Below the pieces are notes generated by a model, which was not told the DNA's origin, did not search any database, and worked only from the letters and a program-made list of their open reading frames with translations. Made by a program: the position numbers and the translations under genes. Below, piece by piece: positions 9,525 to 21,077 of a stretch of 64,000 bases of DNA (position 1 is the stretch's first letter; each line of letters starts with the position of its first letter). The stretch is from contig CM076195.1 of NCBI GenBank assembly GCA_038277395.1, positions 51,165,862-51,229,861 of the forward strand, given 5' to 3'. Origin of the DNA: Dryocosmus kuriphilus (taxonomy: Eukaryota; Arthropoda; Insecta; Hymenoptera; Cynipidae).

Positions 9525-12280
9525 CAAGAAAACGTGATGGCGGTTATCCTACAAGGAAACCTGGGTCGCTGTAGGCTAGCTCAATTCCTAATGTCTCAAT
9601 TGGCCTACGAAAGAAGTGTGATTTATATATTGTTAGTGAACAATATGAAGACAGAAAGGGTGCAAATTGGTTCCATGACGACCGCGGTACTGCTGTTATC
9701 TGGGTTCTAATCAGCAACAAATTTCCGGTGCATAAGCACGGAAAAGGTGACGGTTTCGTTTGGGTCTTAAACAGTAGAGACACCATAGTCAGCTGGTACT
9801 CTCGCTAAATGAGGGAATTGCAGTTTTCCGCAGAAAAATGGAAAAACTGGAGGATTTCTGCTAAAACATAGACGGTGATGTCATAATAGCGGGTGACTTC
9901 AATGCCAAATCATGTGAGTGGGGCATGACGTGGACTGACACGAAAGGGCGAGCGGTGACGCACATGGTGGCCAGCCTGGATTTAACCATCTTAAACTCGG
10001 GGACCTCGACTACTTTTAGGAGGAGAGGCTATCGAGAGACCATTCTGGACATTTCCAAGGCATCTCCTGGCGCCGCTAGAAAAATACGAGAATGGCAAGT
10101 ACTTGAGGATTACACAGCAAGCGACCACCAACATATAAGCTTCCAAATGGGCTGTGGACCTCCTAGTGAAAGCAATATTCGTTTGGCTTGCCAAACGAGG
10201 AAAGGCTGGAATCCCAAAAGACTCAACGTGACTAAACTTCTCAACAAAATTGCTGAGAAGTGTGGAAGACTACTCGAGGAAATGGTACTTACAGACGTCT
10301 TTAGATCAAGTTTAGAGAGCCTGGCTAGCAGCAGGACAAACTTAATCGTGCAAGGATGCAATACCTCAATGCCAAAAAGAGCTTCTAGGAAAAACAAACT
10401 GCCGGCGTATTCGTGGAGGCAGGCAATAGCGAAACTGAGAATCGTCTGCTTAAAACTGAAACTCAAGGTCCCGGAAATACGGAAAAAGCGGAAAGATGCA
10501 GTCCAAGCAAACAGGGACTACATGAAGGCAAAAAAAGTATTAAATCGAGCCATCAGAGAGAGCCAACGCCGTAAATGGGTAGAGTTCCAAACATCTGTTG
10601 ACCAAGACACTTGGGCAATTGGCAGTAAAGCACCGGGTCCCGACTGCTTTCCAACAGGTATGGTAAGATTGATTGCACGAGAACATCCGTTAATGCTGCA
10701 CAATCTTTTCAGCTCTAGCTTTTTAGCTGGAGTCTTTGGTCGAGGTGGAAGCAACAAAAACTCTTCCTGATAGATAATGGAAAAGGGCCCCCAATTACGG
10801 CGCCATCATACAGACCACTCTGTATGCTCGATGTCATCGGAAATCTCTTTGAAAGCTTGCTACGTGCCAGGCTAGGAGCCGCAGCGCTGGCTGCATGAGG
10901 TCTGGCCAGCAACCAATATGGTTTCCGCAAGGGTGGATCCTGGATTGGATCAATAAGAGAGGCACTCCGAGAAGTCAACAAAGCCTCGAGTGGAAACCAT
11001 CGCTCAAGGAATGTATGCATAATGATCACCTTCGATGTCATGAATGCATTCAATTCTGTAAAACGGATTGACATTCTTGACGTGCTTGAGAAACGATTTA
11101 AAACTCCAAGACACCTTCTGCGAATAATTAGCAATTATCTCAATGATAGGAAGGTAATTTACGAAACTACGGAAACGACACTTAACGTCAAAGTTACAGC
11201 GGGGGACGCCCAGTGGTCGGTCCTTGGACCTGACCTTTGGAACGCTGCATATGACGAGGTCCTGACGATGGAACTCCCCGAAGGAGCGAAACTGATAGCT
11301 TTTGCAGACGACCTGGCAGCAATGATTAAAGCTCGAACGGAGGACCAGGCAGGGTACTTGGTCGACATTTTCTCGAGATGTGTAGAGAACTGGCTGCATA
11401 AACATGGCCTATCGCTCGCTAGTGAGAAGACGGAAGTGATAGTCCTCACCAGACAGGCGTTTTAAAAAACCGTTTATAGCTAATATCGTCGAACACGCCA
11501 TCGAGGCTGTAAACGTGCTGAAATACCTAGGTATATGGATGGACGAAAAGCTTAGGTTCAAAGTGCAAGTCACCAAAGCTGCGGAGAAGGCTGAGAAAAT
11601 GGTTGCTATGTTGACAAGGCTCATGCCAAACGTAGCAGGCCCTAGGAGTTCAAAAAGACGGACCTTATTGAGTGTAGCGAACTCAATCATGCTTTATGGG
11701 GCAGAGATCTGGGCAGATGTTCTGAAAACAGAGTGCCATAGGAAAAAGCTTATGGCTGTCCATAGGAAAGGCGCTCTGAGAGTAGCGTGTGCATACAGAA
11801 ACAGTATCCTATTCAATGGCATTGGTAATAGCGGTATGTATCCCCATCGGTCTCCTTGCCGCTGAAAGGAAAAGAGTGTACGAAGCTAAAGAAAAGAGCT
11901 TGGATAATATAATTGCTGCCCGTGAAAGAGCTAAAAGTCTTCAAGAATGGGAAGAGAGGTGGAAATTTGAGAAACAAGGGAGATGGACCGCCAGAGTATC
12001 AGGCGAAATAAAATTGTGGGTCAACAGAGGATACGAAGGAGTAAATATTTACATAGCTCAGTTCCTCTCTGGCCACGGTCATTTCAATGCCTACTTGTTT
12101 CGCAGGGGAAGGAAGTATAGCCCGAACTGCGATAACTGTCCGTATGAAGTGGATAACGCTGAAGACACTTTTTTTAAACGCGAGCGATTGGCAGCAGACA
12201 AGGCAACTTTGGACCGAGAGGTTCGCGCTATTATGACACCAGGTAGCACAGTAACGTTAATGATTGGATCCCAAACGTAG
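9525..12280 (+). pseudogene. R1-like ORF2: endonuclease and reverse transcriptase, broken
   Basis: 9540-10200 is the endonuclease. Its late part is open at 9925-10194, with TFRRRGYRETILDIS and ending in DYTASDHQHISF, whose SDH is the catalytic histidine region. 10601-11465 is the RT, with ITFDVMNAFNSV, a damaged LGPDLWN block and FADDLAAM at about 11299-11322. 11515-12280 is the C-terminal domain, where the expected cysteine-histidine finger reads CDNCPYEVDNAEDTFFKRER and lacks its H and last C. Part of the early RT between 10610 and 10790 is out of frame or deleted. Several frameshifts and stops are present. Confidence 0.85.
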
Positions 12281-12861
12281 TGGGATAAAATCGCTCAGTA
12301 TATAGAGAAAATACTGAGACAGAAAAAAAAGGAAGAGCAAAACAGAGAGAGGAAATAGGAGTTTAAAAAAATAAGGAAATCTTTCATGTAAATCGAAGGT
12401 CAATGCCCCAAGTCGCAGCTGTAGCTGCACTGCTGAGGGTGACCCGTAATACCATGAAGGAGGCATTTTGGAGGGTGTGTTGAGAGTTTTACTAAACCCC
12501 TAAGCCCATTACGGGGAAGAGGGACGTAAGTGAAATCAAAGCTCAAATGTACCTATCAGGCAAAACAGGTGGAAGCCGGGACACGGCTTATTGGCCCATA
12601 ACCCAAGATTTTGAAGTAGTGCGATAAGCGGCCCCAGAATCTTGGGTTGGCAGGAAAGAGGAGGTGGTTTTAATGGGTAGGGGCCGTAATTTTTTAGGCC
12701 GAGTCCTACACTCAGTCCGTCAAAAGGATTTCCACCTCCCCTGACAAGAAAAAAACTAACTAGATGTAAGGTTTTGGTAAACAAAAAAGAAATTCATATA
12801 CATCTCTTTTTTTATTCAATATATAACCCTTATATCCCCTATTTACAATAGAAAGAAATTT

Positions 12862-13215
12862 CGCACCACGACGTAACCTTCTGATCTGGAGACAGACGCA
12901 CTACCATTGCGCCACGGGGGATTATCACTACATTCACCGTAATGCAGGTGATATCGTTGTGCATTTACAGGAATCAAAAGTAACCATTTAAAATGACTGA
13001 TCTGAAGTAAGACGCGCTAAAGAGTCATATTTCTACATTCACCTCAACTCTTTACAATAGTAATAATAATAATAATAATAGCAATGTATTTACAAGAGTC
13101 GAAAGTAACTTTTTACAAAGGCCGACGTGCTACCGTTGCACCACAGAGTCATATTTCTACATTCACCTTAACGCTGTACAATAATAATAATAATGTATTT
13201 ACAAAGTGGCTGCCG
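12862..13215 (-). repeat. tRNA-Trp-derived tandem array, copy 2
   Basis: The minus strand repeats the organisation of 4795-5252 with three recognisable units. One reads gactctgtggtgcaacggta, another has lost the D loop, and the last (12923-12862) keeps the D arm and the anticodon arm with CCA. This last unit retains ggttacgtcg, part of the T side that copy 1 lost, so neither is simply derived from the other. All units look like pseudogenes. Confidence 0.75.
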
Positions 13216-13353
13216 ATGTGCAGTTGCGATGAATTCACAGTATCTAATTTTGAACCAGAAGGTGCAAAAGTTCATTATCATTGTCTTTAAGAATGTCGTC
13301 GTCATTTTCAGTAGCGTCAACGTCCATTTGCGTGTGTTTAGTCTGTAGTGTTC

Positions 13354-14643
13354 CTATGCAAGAGTGTCTGTGGTATTGGAGAGCAAGCACCGCTTATCAT
13401 CGTGAGGACTCAGTGCAATTTTCAACTGTTTGATGGTCTCGACATTGTGTAGTCTCGATCTGATTACGTATTGCGTTCTGCTTTGTACTGACAAATTTCT
13501 CAAGCATTCCGTGTAATCGTCGAATGTTATTGTTTTTCGTCCAATGTCTGATTTTACGCCTTTGGCTTTTTTCGCAAAATCTTCGCCATTTACACGGATA
13601 CTGTGCATTTTAGTCCGCAAGCCAACAAATTCAATGACAATTTTGCCACAACACTCGTCCTTCATCAGATCTAATACCTTTTTGTTGGCTTGCGACATTC
13701 CGAAAACGTTGTCCCGAGGGTAGTCAAGGGTGTAAAATCTGTGAATACCGTCTTTAATGTCGGCGTAAATGTCATCACATTTTGCTTTGCAGATTAGACT
13801 ATCTGTGTTAGTGTATAGAACTTTGCGTTTTTTCCCATAATTTTCAATCATGCAGTCGTAGTGAAAGTTGTAGATGAGGATCTTGGAGATATCCAGCACT
13901 GCAAGCCCTACGTAGACCGGCTGGTATAACAAAACTTCAGTTCTTCTCAGTTGAATCGCAACGTGATTCTCACTGAAGATTGCTCGACTGTGAAAGTTTT
14001 GTCGGACTATGAGGACTTCTACTCCATAACTACCCTCCCACTTTTTCACGGGCTTCTGCATTATTCTGCATTATTCATGAGTTTGAAGAGATTCTCTTCA
14101 AACTGGTTTATAGCGTTAGTACTCAATTTTGTGTTAAAATAAATACAACTTTTCAACCATGCAGATTGATTGAATTTCAAGACTCTACGAATTTTGGCAA
14201 GTTTCAATCCATGGGCTAATGCATTTTTCAGAGCACGATAATGGAGAACGTACTTTCGTTTCGGAATGAAGGTAGTTAGGAGCTTCTCCTGGCTGGACCC
14301 CCGGTGGTTTCGAGTGTTCTGGACAAAACGGCAAGTCATTGTGTTTGTTATGAAGTTCCGCAGGATAGTCCGAATCTACTTCCAGAATGTAGCCAGAGGG
14401 TGAATCGCCTGGAATGTTGAAATCAAAATTTTGCAAATTCGTAACTCACTCTAAACCACCGTAACTGAGAGGCTGTTCCATCGCCCAACCGTACAGGTTA
14501 TTTACATCTAAATATTCAATGAAGATGATCTCCCCATCTTTGTTGAACGCCGGCATGCACTTGTTATTGGCAATTCCATAACGGTTGGGGCATTGACTTA
14601 CCCCACCCCTTTTGCCTTGCTCAATCCTTGTTTCACCAGTCAA
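13354..14643 (-). pseudogene. Family-B DNA polymerase, copy 2, truncated
   Basis: 14643-14446 carries CPNRYGIANNK and DVNNLYGWAM (motif A intact). 14436-14061 carries the following block in two frames because of a small indel near 14300. 14061-13354 carries the C-terminal part with the motif-C-like YTNTDSLIC intact. Motif B is broken: the sequence stops after KLMNNA near 14070, where a short duplication (ctgcattatt) and a deletion lie. The N-terminal half and exonuclease are absent. The element may be Polinton-like or an old virus-like insertion, but no other gene is present to decide. Confidence 0.8.
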
Positions 14644-14786
14644 TAGTAAAGTTCACAAAAACTGCACTGGAGATTTTCTTCGCTCAATGTGAAACACTTG
14701 ACAGACAACGCTGAACTTACGGCACTCCGTTCCACCCGCATTTTATAGACCACCTCTGGAAAGACCCCCCCACCAGGTACTTTGAG
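14644..14786. other. Unassigned sequence beside polymerase copy 2
   Basis: The sequence has moderate GC, with no open frame of note and no clear match to another part of the window. Confidence 0.3.
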
Positions 14787-15195
14787 AACCCGTTGTATCA
14801 TCTTGCGCAATGAGATGAAATCTTGCGTAATATAACGTTCGAGAAGCTTCTATGTGTATTGCATGATCTTGCGTAATGTGTTGAAATCGGGAACTCATTG
14901 CATCATGTTGCGCAATGTGATGAAATCTTGTGTAATATAACGTTCGAGAAACCTCTATGCGTATTGCATCATCTTGCGTAATGTGCTGAAATCGTTGCAT
15001 CATCTTGCATAATCTAACGTTCGAGAAACTTCTATGAGTATTGCATCATCTTGCGTAACGTTGCATCATCCTTTGTAATCTAAACTTCGCGAACCATCTA
15101 CGCAGTACCTTCTAAAACATTCTGATGAGAATCCCCGCAAGAAATTGTTGCATCATCTTGCGTAATCTGATGAAACTTGTTGAGCTTCTATTGCG
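14787..15195. repeat. Minisatellite with 'catcttgcgtaat' core
   Basis: The words catcatcttgcgtaatgtg, tgatgaaatcttgcgtaat and taacgttcgagaaacttcta recur about every 55-70 bases for at least six irregular units. The minus-strand open frame here is repeat-driven. Confidence 0.8.
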
Positions 15196-15842
15196 TAATC
15201 TAACCTTTTAGAAACTTCGAAGAACACCACTCAGACTTTGAAATGCGTGTTGAAACTTGTCGCTGCATGTTGACACTCGTCGAGCTCTCGGGAATCCCCA
15301 TCTAAACCAGCGCACATTATAGGACACCTATAGTACTTTTATCAGAGAGGGAGAGAGAGAAGGAGAGAGAGAGACTTTTTTGACGTTAATAACCTTGAAA
15401 ATAATGAAGAACGCATTAAAAACATTGCTAGAATTTCTGCATGCCTATGGGGAGTGAAAGAGAAGGGGTAAGGAGCAGTTATTTTCACCAATTTCATGTC
15501 TCTGGCTATTGCGTAGTGTCTTCATTGAGAATCTTAGCACGGATATGAACCATTTCAGCTCTGGAACGTTCTAGTAGCCTGAAACAGAATCCCGCTCCTG
15601 AAGCCTGTATCTCGACAATCCACCGTACTTGGTTTAATTTTAGCACAGACACAAACCCTCATCACCCGCCGGCTACTGATTAATTTTACAGACATTTAGC
15701 ATGGACACGAACCATCAGGACACTGATTAATTTAGCACAGATATGTCGTAAACATAATTATACCAAAGATCGTATGACCAGTGAATATTAACTTAAAATT
15801 ATTTAATTTCAAAGTTGGATTACTTAAAGAGTGCATTCACTG
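15196..15842. other. Unassigned region with a GA microsatellite
   Basis: It contains an imperfect (GA)n tract at 15344-15375 and short repeats of tagcacggacac / gaaccat near 15640-15740. No gene or element is recognised. Confidence 0.5.
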
Positions 15843-16385
15843 AAAAATGCAAAAAAAATCTTGGAATTTTGAAATTTGTTTATTCTATCATTTAGACCAG
15901 CCCGAAAAACTTCCACCTTGTCCTAATCCCTTTTGCCATATCTCTCACGGTTTTCGAGATATTAACAATTTTGGAAATAACAAAAATTTTGTAATTTTGA
16001 AAAAATTTTTAGTGGATCAGATAGATTGGTTTGAGAAAGCATTCTATTGGAATGAAAATTTTGTCCGTTTTCACGTAGCCCTTACTGCTTTCGAGATACC
16101 TCCAAATTTTTAAAATCCAAATAAGTCAAAAATTTTGGAATCTTGAAGTTTTTTTTAGTCTCTTATTTAGATCAGTCTGAGGAAGTACCCTTTTCACAAA
16201 CTCCAAAATTTTGTCCGTTTTCGAGATGTCTGCAAAATTTTGAAAATACAAAAAATTCAACAAAAAAAATCTTGGAATTTGACATTTTTTTTAGCCTACC
16301 ATATGGATCATTCTGAGAAACTTCCCCTTGTACTAATCCCTTTCTTTATATCTGAAACGATTTTCTTCAATATTTGGAAAATTGC
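15843..16385. repeat. Degenerate tandem repeat, about 120-150 bp
   Basis: Three or four diverged units share aaaaatcttggaatttt, a central cttcc.ccttgt.ctaatccctt word and a cgagat.tttg.aaat segment. The short open frame at 15847-16113 falls inside one unit and has no known similarity. Confidence 0.65.
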
Positions 16386-16735
16386 ATACAGCAGCGCCAT
16401 CTGTCGTCATCAGAAATAAGCTTGTTGTGGTTTACTTCTGGTAACAACTAGCATTTACTATTCCAGCCTCAGAACCCTACCTTACCGTCTGTGGGTTGCT
16501 ACAGGTTTCGGCAAAGGACATTGGCGCCATCTATCGGCCACAATAAGAAGCTTGTTGTGGTGGAACCCTACCTTATCGGCTGAGGGTAATACCAACTGTC
16601 GATAAATTAGCACGGACACGAACCACTGAGGGATTACTTGGCACGGACACGCACCACTGTGGGTGTAGTGGCACCATCATTCGGCGACAGCGCGAAGCTT
16701 GTCGTGGTGTCCACGAACCTACACTGCTTAACTAC
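16386..16735. repeat. Three diverged copies of a 'gcgccatc' repeat
   Basis: Units near 16391, 16525 and 16668 share gcgccatct/c, a cgaagcttgttgtgg-like word and an accctaccttat-like end. Between the last two lie paired gcacggacacgaaccactg words. No coding potential is seen. Confidence 0.6.
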
Positions 16736-18064
16736 TTATATGTACATGTATCTAGAAAATCATCCAAATTGCGGTGAGCGAAACCATACACTACACTCGG
16801 ATAAATTAAAATAAAATCAAATAAAGTTAAGTTGAATTGAGGTAAAATTCAAAGAGTAAAATCAATTAAGGAAAAATAAATAAAATAACGCCAGATACCG
16901 GCCAAAGATATTGGTAATCGAATCAGCAAGATCCAAGTCATCTATCTTTGGCTCGCCTATCCATACTCCCTCCATTTTCGGCACTGAAAACATAAGGAAA
17001 ACCAAGCTAACAATTAATGAAATTGAAAAGGAAAATTAAAGGATGAAAATCATTAAAATAATGACAAAATTAATATATCACCTTCACGATGCATTAGCAA
17101 GTGACCTCACCTACACCGAATCCCTCTGAGGTTCATGTGAATGTACCGGCAGCAGGGACAGAACCGGAAGCTTGCGCCCATCATGCTGAAGTCATAAAAG
17201 AAAAGGATGAAACATTTGGAACCATTTAAGTAAAAGCAAGAAAGAAGAAATTAAATATTGAAAACTCGCCTCAGACATGTAGTGAGACCTTTAGAAGCCT
17301 GCATACAATCGCATGACCCCGGACTCGGCCTTGGAGATAGGTGATTTAATATGAGATCACATATCCCTTTGGCTTCGGCTAAGGGTCAAAGTAGAGTCTC
17401 GTTCGGATAAAGTCCGCTCTGTGAATTGTTCTTGTCGTTGGCAATTCGGAATAGAGACGCAAGCGACAACTCAACGACCTCTGTGAAGTGCTCTCGTCGT
17501 TGACACGTCAAAACAGAGACGCAAGCGATGAACCAACCTCTCTCTCGCCCCTTTAGACAAAAGGTAAATTATAAGTAATAACTTTATATCTTCTGAACCT
17601 GTACTCTAATACCATTGCTATTAAAATAAACATATTCTATTCCACATCACTGTGCATTACTCTTATTTACAATTACACAATCCGCATAGGATTGATAAGT
17701 GACAACAACCCACACAAATAGTTGGTCAGTACTTACCACCCTGATAATAATCAGCGAAACTTGCCTCTTTTAATTTTTAATTTCTCATTTTCTTATGTTC
17801 ACTCTACCCTTGCTTTAGCTCGGGACTTGATATCACAATTGAAAAGAAAACGCTACATCCACTCTAGAACTCCACACTATTTTCACAGTACATGCCACCA
17901 ATTCTGCAAGCTCTATATCTTTTGCCTCGCCATATTACTATTGCCATATTCATGATATTGTCTTACTGACTTTCTTATGTGCCATGATTTTGCTTTTTTT
18001 CTATGTGATTTCTAATTTTGTACCATGCTATATTTATAATATGTATTGAAGTTGAATTTGTTAC
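16736..18064. other. Unassigned AT-rich region
   Basis: No gene or element is recognised. A roughly 70-base unit with gagacgcaagcga is duplicated at about 17400-17545. The open frame 17722-17955 shows no recognisable domain. Confidence 0.5.
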
Positions 18065-18647
18065 ACAGCCACACCAAAAAAAGAAAGTGTCTTGGCCTGC
18101 AGACTATCCTAATATGCCATTATGTATTTCGGCCTGCTGAACACGAATCCGGAAATTTTCTTTGAAAGGACGTAGGGCGCAATCTTGAAATTCTAGAGGC
18201 TTCTAATAGGACTTAAATTAAAGCTTGAACCCTTGCATTTAAGATAATTATATCTAAAAAAATTTTTGGCCCATATCTTGAGCGGTAATGGGTTTCTGAT
18301 GCGCGAGCGCTCCAGATCACTACCCAGGAGGCGAAGTGATGAGTGATAAGTGAGCGCGCGTGCCGCAAAAACCTACTACCGGTCAAGACAGTCGACGGAA
18401 ACATTTTTAGATTATATTATTTTAATGGAAAAGGTTCAAACTTTAATTTAAGACCTATTAGAAGTCGCTAGAACTTAAGGATGGCACCTTACGTTCTTCA
18501 AAGAAATTTCCAAGAAGGTCCATTTTCTCAGAAAATTGACGGGATAGAAAGATTTCGCGATCAGATTCGTGTTCAGCGGGCCAAAATACTTAAGGGTATG
18601 TTGGTCTAGTCTGCAGGCCAGGAAACTTCCTTTTTTTGGCGGCTGTG
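18065..18647. repeat. Foldback element, 583 bp
   Basis: The two halves form one long imperfect hairpin around 18340. The outer left cacagcc/ggcctgcagacta pairs with tagtctgcaggcc/ggctgtg on the right. Inner matches include gctgaacacgaatc, cttctaatagg and cttaaattaaag on opposite strands. The arms are about 270 bp with small indels, and the tip contains gcgcgagcgct and gtgagcgcgcg. No transposase gene is present, as expected for a non-autonomous palindromic element. Confidence 0.85.
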
Positions 18648-19033
18648 TTGTTAGGATGAACACTTTTCTATGCCTCGAATTTTTATGTGATTTGAAGGGT
18701 GATAAATTGTAAAATGTGATGAGGAGACCTAAAAGTAAGGGAAAGCCAGGCCAATTCGGAGAATTCGGGAGATCGGGAAGTTCGAAATCGCGAAAATTGT
18801 GTCGAACGTAACAGTGAAAATTTAGAGTCGCCGCGCGTAAAGGGATACCAGTTGAACACACGGGAAGGACTTAAGCGTCAACGGTCAAACGTAGCGGTGT
18901 CTCGAAGGTCGCGCGCGGTTCTTTGCAAACATAGAATCGAGGAACGAAAATAAGCATATTTTCGAACTCGAAATAATTACTTCCTCAAGTGAGGTTTTAA
19001 TTAAAAATATTATTCGAGAAACATTTACTGATT
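18648..19033. other. Unassigned sequence
   Basis: I see nothing recognisable here. The minus-strand open frame reaching into the foldback element is not supported by any domain. Confidence 0.4.
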
Positions 19034-20075
19034 TGTTCCAAGAGTTCGTCGGTCTCTAACACAAATTGAGTATTGTTTTCTAGGATGAAGTCAACTTCAA
19101 AAGCCCTGTCGTTAATTATTTTTAAAATATGACGATCAGTTGTTAAAGTTTTTTGTTATCTGGGTAAATTTAGTGTTAGTACGTCTGTATTGTCCCAGGC
19201 TAGTGACTTATATGTGTTAACTATACTCATTGTTTGTCTGTTCGGGATATCTAAACTTTTTCGAGACTTTGCCATCTGTAGAATTTCGGGATTATTTTAA
19301 GAAAAACTTCTACTTCGTCCGACAGATCAGTTAAATGTTTTCGGTATTGCTCCGTTGCTTTTCTGTAATAATGCTCCCCTATTCTGAGCCTGTGGTGTAG
19401 CTGCCAAATTTTCTCGATTTGTTTCCATTACTTGTTGTGCCGCTGCACCTTCCAGTCTACGCTGTCATGATCGGTTTCAATGATAGACTTCTTATCCATT
19501 TTTGCGTTTGCCCACAGTTTGGGCAATTAATGAAGCCTGGATAACGAAAAGGAAAATAAAATTTAATGAAATTGAGATCGGAGAAAATTAAAACATTACA
19601 CGCAAAAATGGATAAACAGACTAACATTGAAACCGACCATAACAGCCTAGACTGGAAAGGTGCAGCGGCACTACCAGTAATTGAAACAAATCGAGAAAAT
19701 TTGGCAGCTACACGAAAGGCTCAGAATAGGGCGGAATCATTACAGAAAAGCACCGGAACAATACAGGAAACTTTTAACCGATCTGTGGGACGAGGTAGAA
19801 GTTTTTCTAAAAAATAATACCGAAATTCCACAGACGTGAAAATCTCGAAAAAGTTTAGATATCCCGAACAGACAAAGAATGAGAATTGTTAACCCATATG
19901 ATTCACTAGCCTGGGACAATACAGATGTACTAACATTAAATTTACCCAAACCACCAAAAAACTTTAACAACTGATCATGATATTTTAAAAATAATTAACG
20001 ACAGGACTTTCGAAGTGGACTTCTTCCTAGAAAACAATACTCAATTTGTGTTAAAGACCGACGACGTCTTGGACA
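19034..20075. repeat. Inverted duplication of an unrecognised coding-like sequence
   Basis: 19034-19507 is the diverged reverse complement of 19600-20075, with a spacer of about 90 bases. Paired words include tattgttttctag/ctagaaaacaata, cctgtcgttaattattttta with its inverse, and atttttgcg/cgcaaaaat. The right arm carries open frames and the left arm the same frames in broken form. The family is not recognised. Confidence 0.8.
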
Positions 20076-20317
20076 GTGCGGAATATAATGAATTCATGGA
20101 CGGGCAAAGGGAAATATCTTTTAGTCGAAAAGCGGAAAAAGCAAAAGACATGAATCAGAATTTAAACATACAGGCCCATAGCTCACTCGCTATCGAATCG
20201 GTAGATAGGGAAAAAGCAGAATATGTACTTAGAAAGAAAAGAAACACGACGCGCAGTAGACAGTCGGTTCAGTTTAGTCTTGACGAAAGGTTACAAGAAC
20301 CAATTATTAATTTTTAA
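19566..20317 (+). pseudogene. Unrecognised broken coding sequence
   Basis: Two open stretches are visible. One (19566-19817, 83 aa) is charged and rich in Lys, Glu and Asn (METNRENLA-like core: VIETNRENLAATRKAQ). The other (20015-20317, 100 aa) starts DFFLENNTQFVLKTDDVLD and ends lysine- and arginine-rich. They are linked by a broken stretch near 19818-20014. The gag-like charge and the proximity to mobile elements suggest a transposon protein, but no domain is recognised. The left inverted arm holds the opposite-strand homologue. Confidence 0.4.
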
Positions 20318-20542
20318 AACAAATTTTTAAATAACAGAAGCCAAAGAGAAACCAATTGAAGAGTACATGAATCAAAATCTAGCGATAATCAAGGGGACAA
20401 TTTAACTGCTAACTGAAACAGATCTCCTAGAATATTGACAACAAGAAAAAGGTCGAACCGGCAAACGCTTAGCTACAGAGGTAATTTGTAAAGCGAATAC
20501 GAACCCGAAAACAGAAACAACGAAACAGTCCAAGTACCCTGG
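20318..20542. other. Unassigned sequence
   Basis: Nothing is recognised between the inverted duplication and the PLE end. Confidence 0.4.
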
Positions 20543-21077
20543 GTGACATAAATATGATATAATAAAGACAAAAAGAAAGGAATAACTAAAGTATTGTAGA
20601 AAAGGAATGACACAATAGCTTTTAAAGTACAAATGATTAAAGTGATGAGTTTAAATAAAGTTTCATATAAATACAAGATTGTTAGGAAAAGATTTAAATA
20701 TTAATACCTGTTGTGTGATAAGAGTGAGATATAGTTTTAGCGTATATAATAACTGATCTTTGACTCCGTCTGATGGACGAATTTAGTTAAACAGTTAAAC
20801 TATGTTAAAGCATAATCAAACATGTATGTTCTAAGCCATCCAGTGGACGGAAATTATAAGGTAAGATACACACGCGTGGTATGGGCCAAAGGTTGATTGA
20901 CGTAAGTCGAAACAATATATTGAGTGTGATAACAGCGCATGACGTAATAACAACGGTGTATTCGACAATACAATTGTTATAAGAGAGAGATATAAACACT
21001 GCGTGATGAACATAGATATTAATAATAAGGAATAAAACTCCAATATGTTAAAACTCTTGTAACTAAGTGACATAGCG
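20543..21077 (-). repeat. Solo PLE terminal region (family of PLE 3/4)
   Basis: It is the diverged reverse complement of about 51197-51740. Matching words include tgatataataaagacaaaa, aaataaagt.tcatataaatacaag and gttgtaactaagt.acatag. No RT or endonuclease sequence accompanies it, and the part that would carry the hammerhead is absent. Confidence 0.8.

Larger units (their letters stand above)
8177..12757 (+). mobile_element. R1-like non-LTR retrotransposon
   Basis: It encodes ORF1 and an ORF2 with an apurinic-type endonuclease and an RT of R1 character (GDFNAK-type motif, FADDLAAM). It starts with a GC-rich 5' UTR (8177-8310) and ends in an A-rich tail at 12749-12755. AACTAGA occurs just before it (8170-8176) and just after it (12758-12764), a fitting 7-bp target duplication. 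It landed between the palindrome and the end of the second polymerase copy. Many stops make it inactive. The 3' UTR covers 12281-12748. Confidence 0.85.
12757..14643 (-). mobile_element. Polymerase element copy 2, inverted
   Basis: It is the reverse complement of about 3340-5364 with scattered changes: polymerase 3' half, tRNA-Trp-derived array and tail. It lacks the upstream part of copy 1 and stops near 14643. The two copies are tail to tail, 7.4 kb apart. No terminal repeats of a complete element can be seen. Confidence 0.8.

Noticed and set aside
2395..14643. A complete Polinton/Maverick with the two polymerase copies as terminal inverted repeats
   Set aside because: No integrase, protease, ATPase or capsid gene lies between the copies. 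The interior is filled by a mariner, a palindrome and an R1-like element with their own borders, and Polinton polymerase genes are internal, not terminal.
15847..16113. An 88-residue hypothetical gene
   Set aside because: It falls within a degenerate tandem repeat whose other units do not keep the frame.
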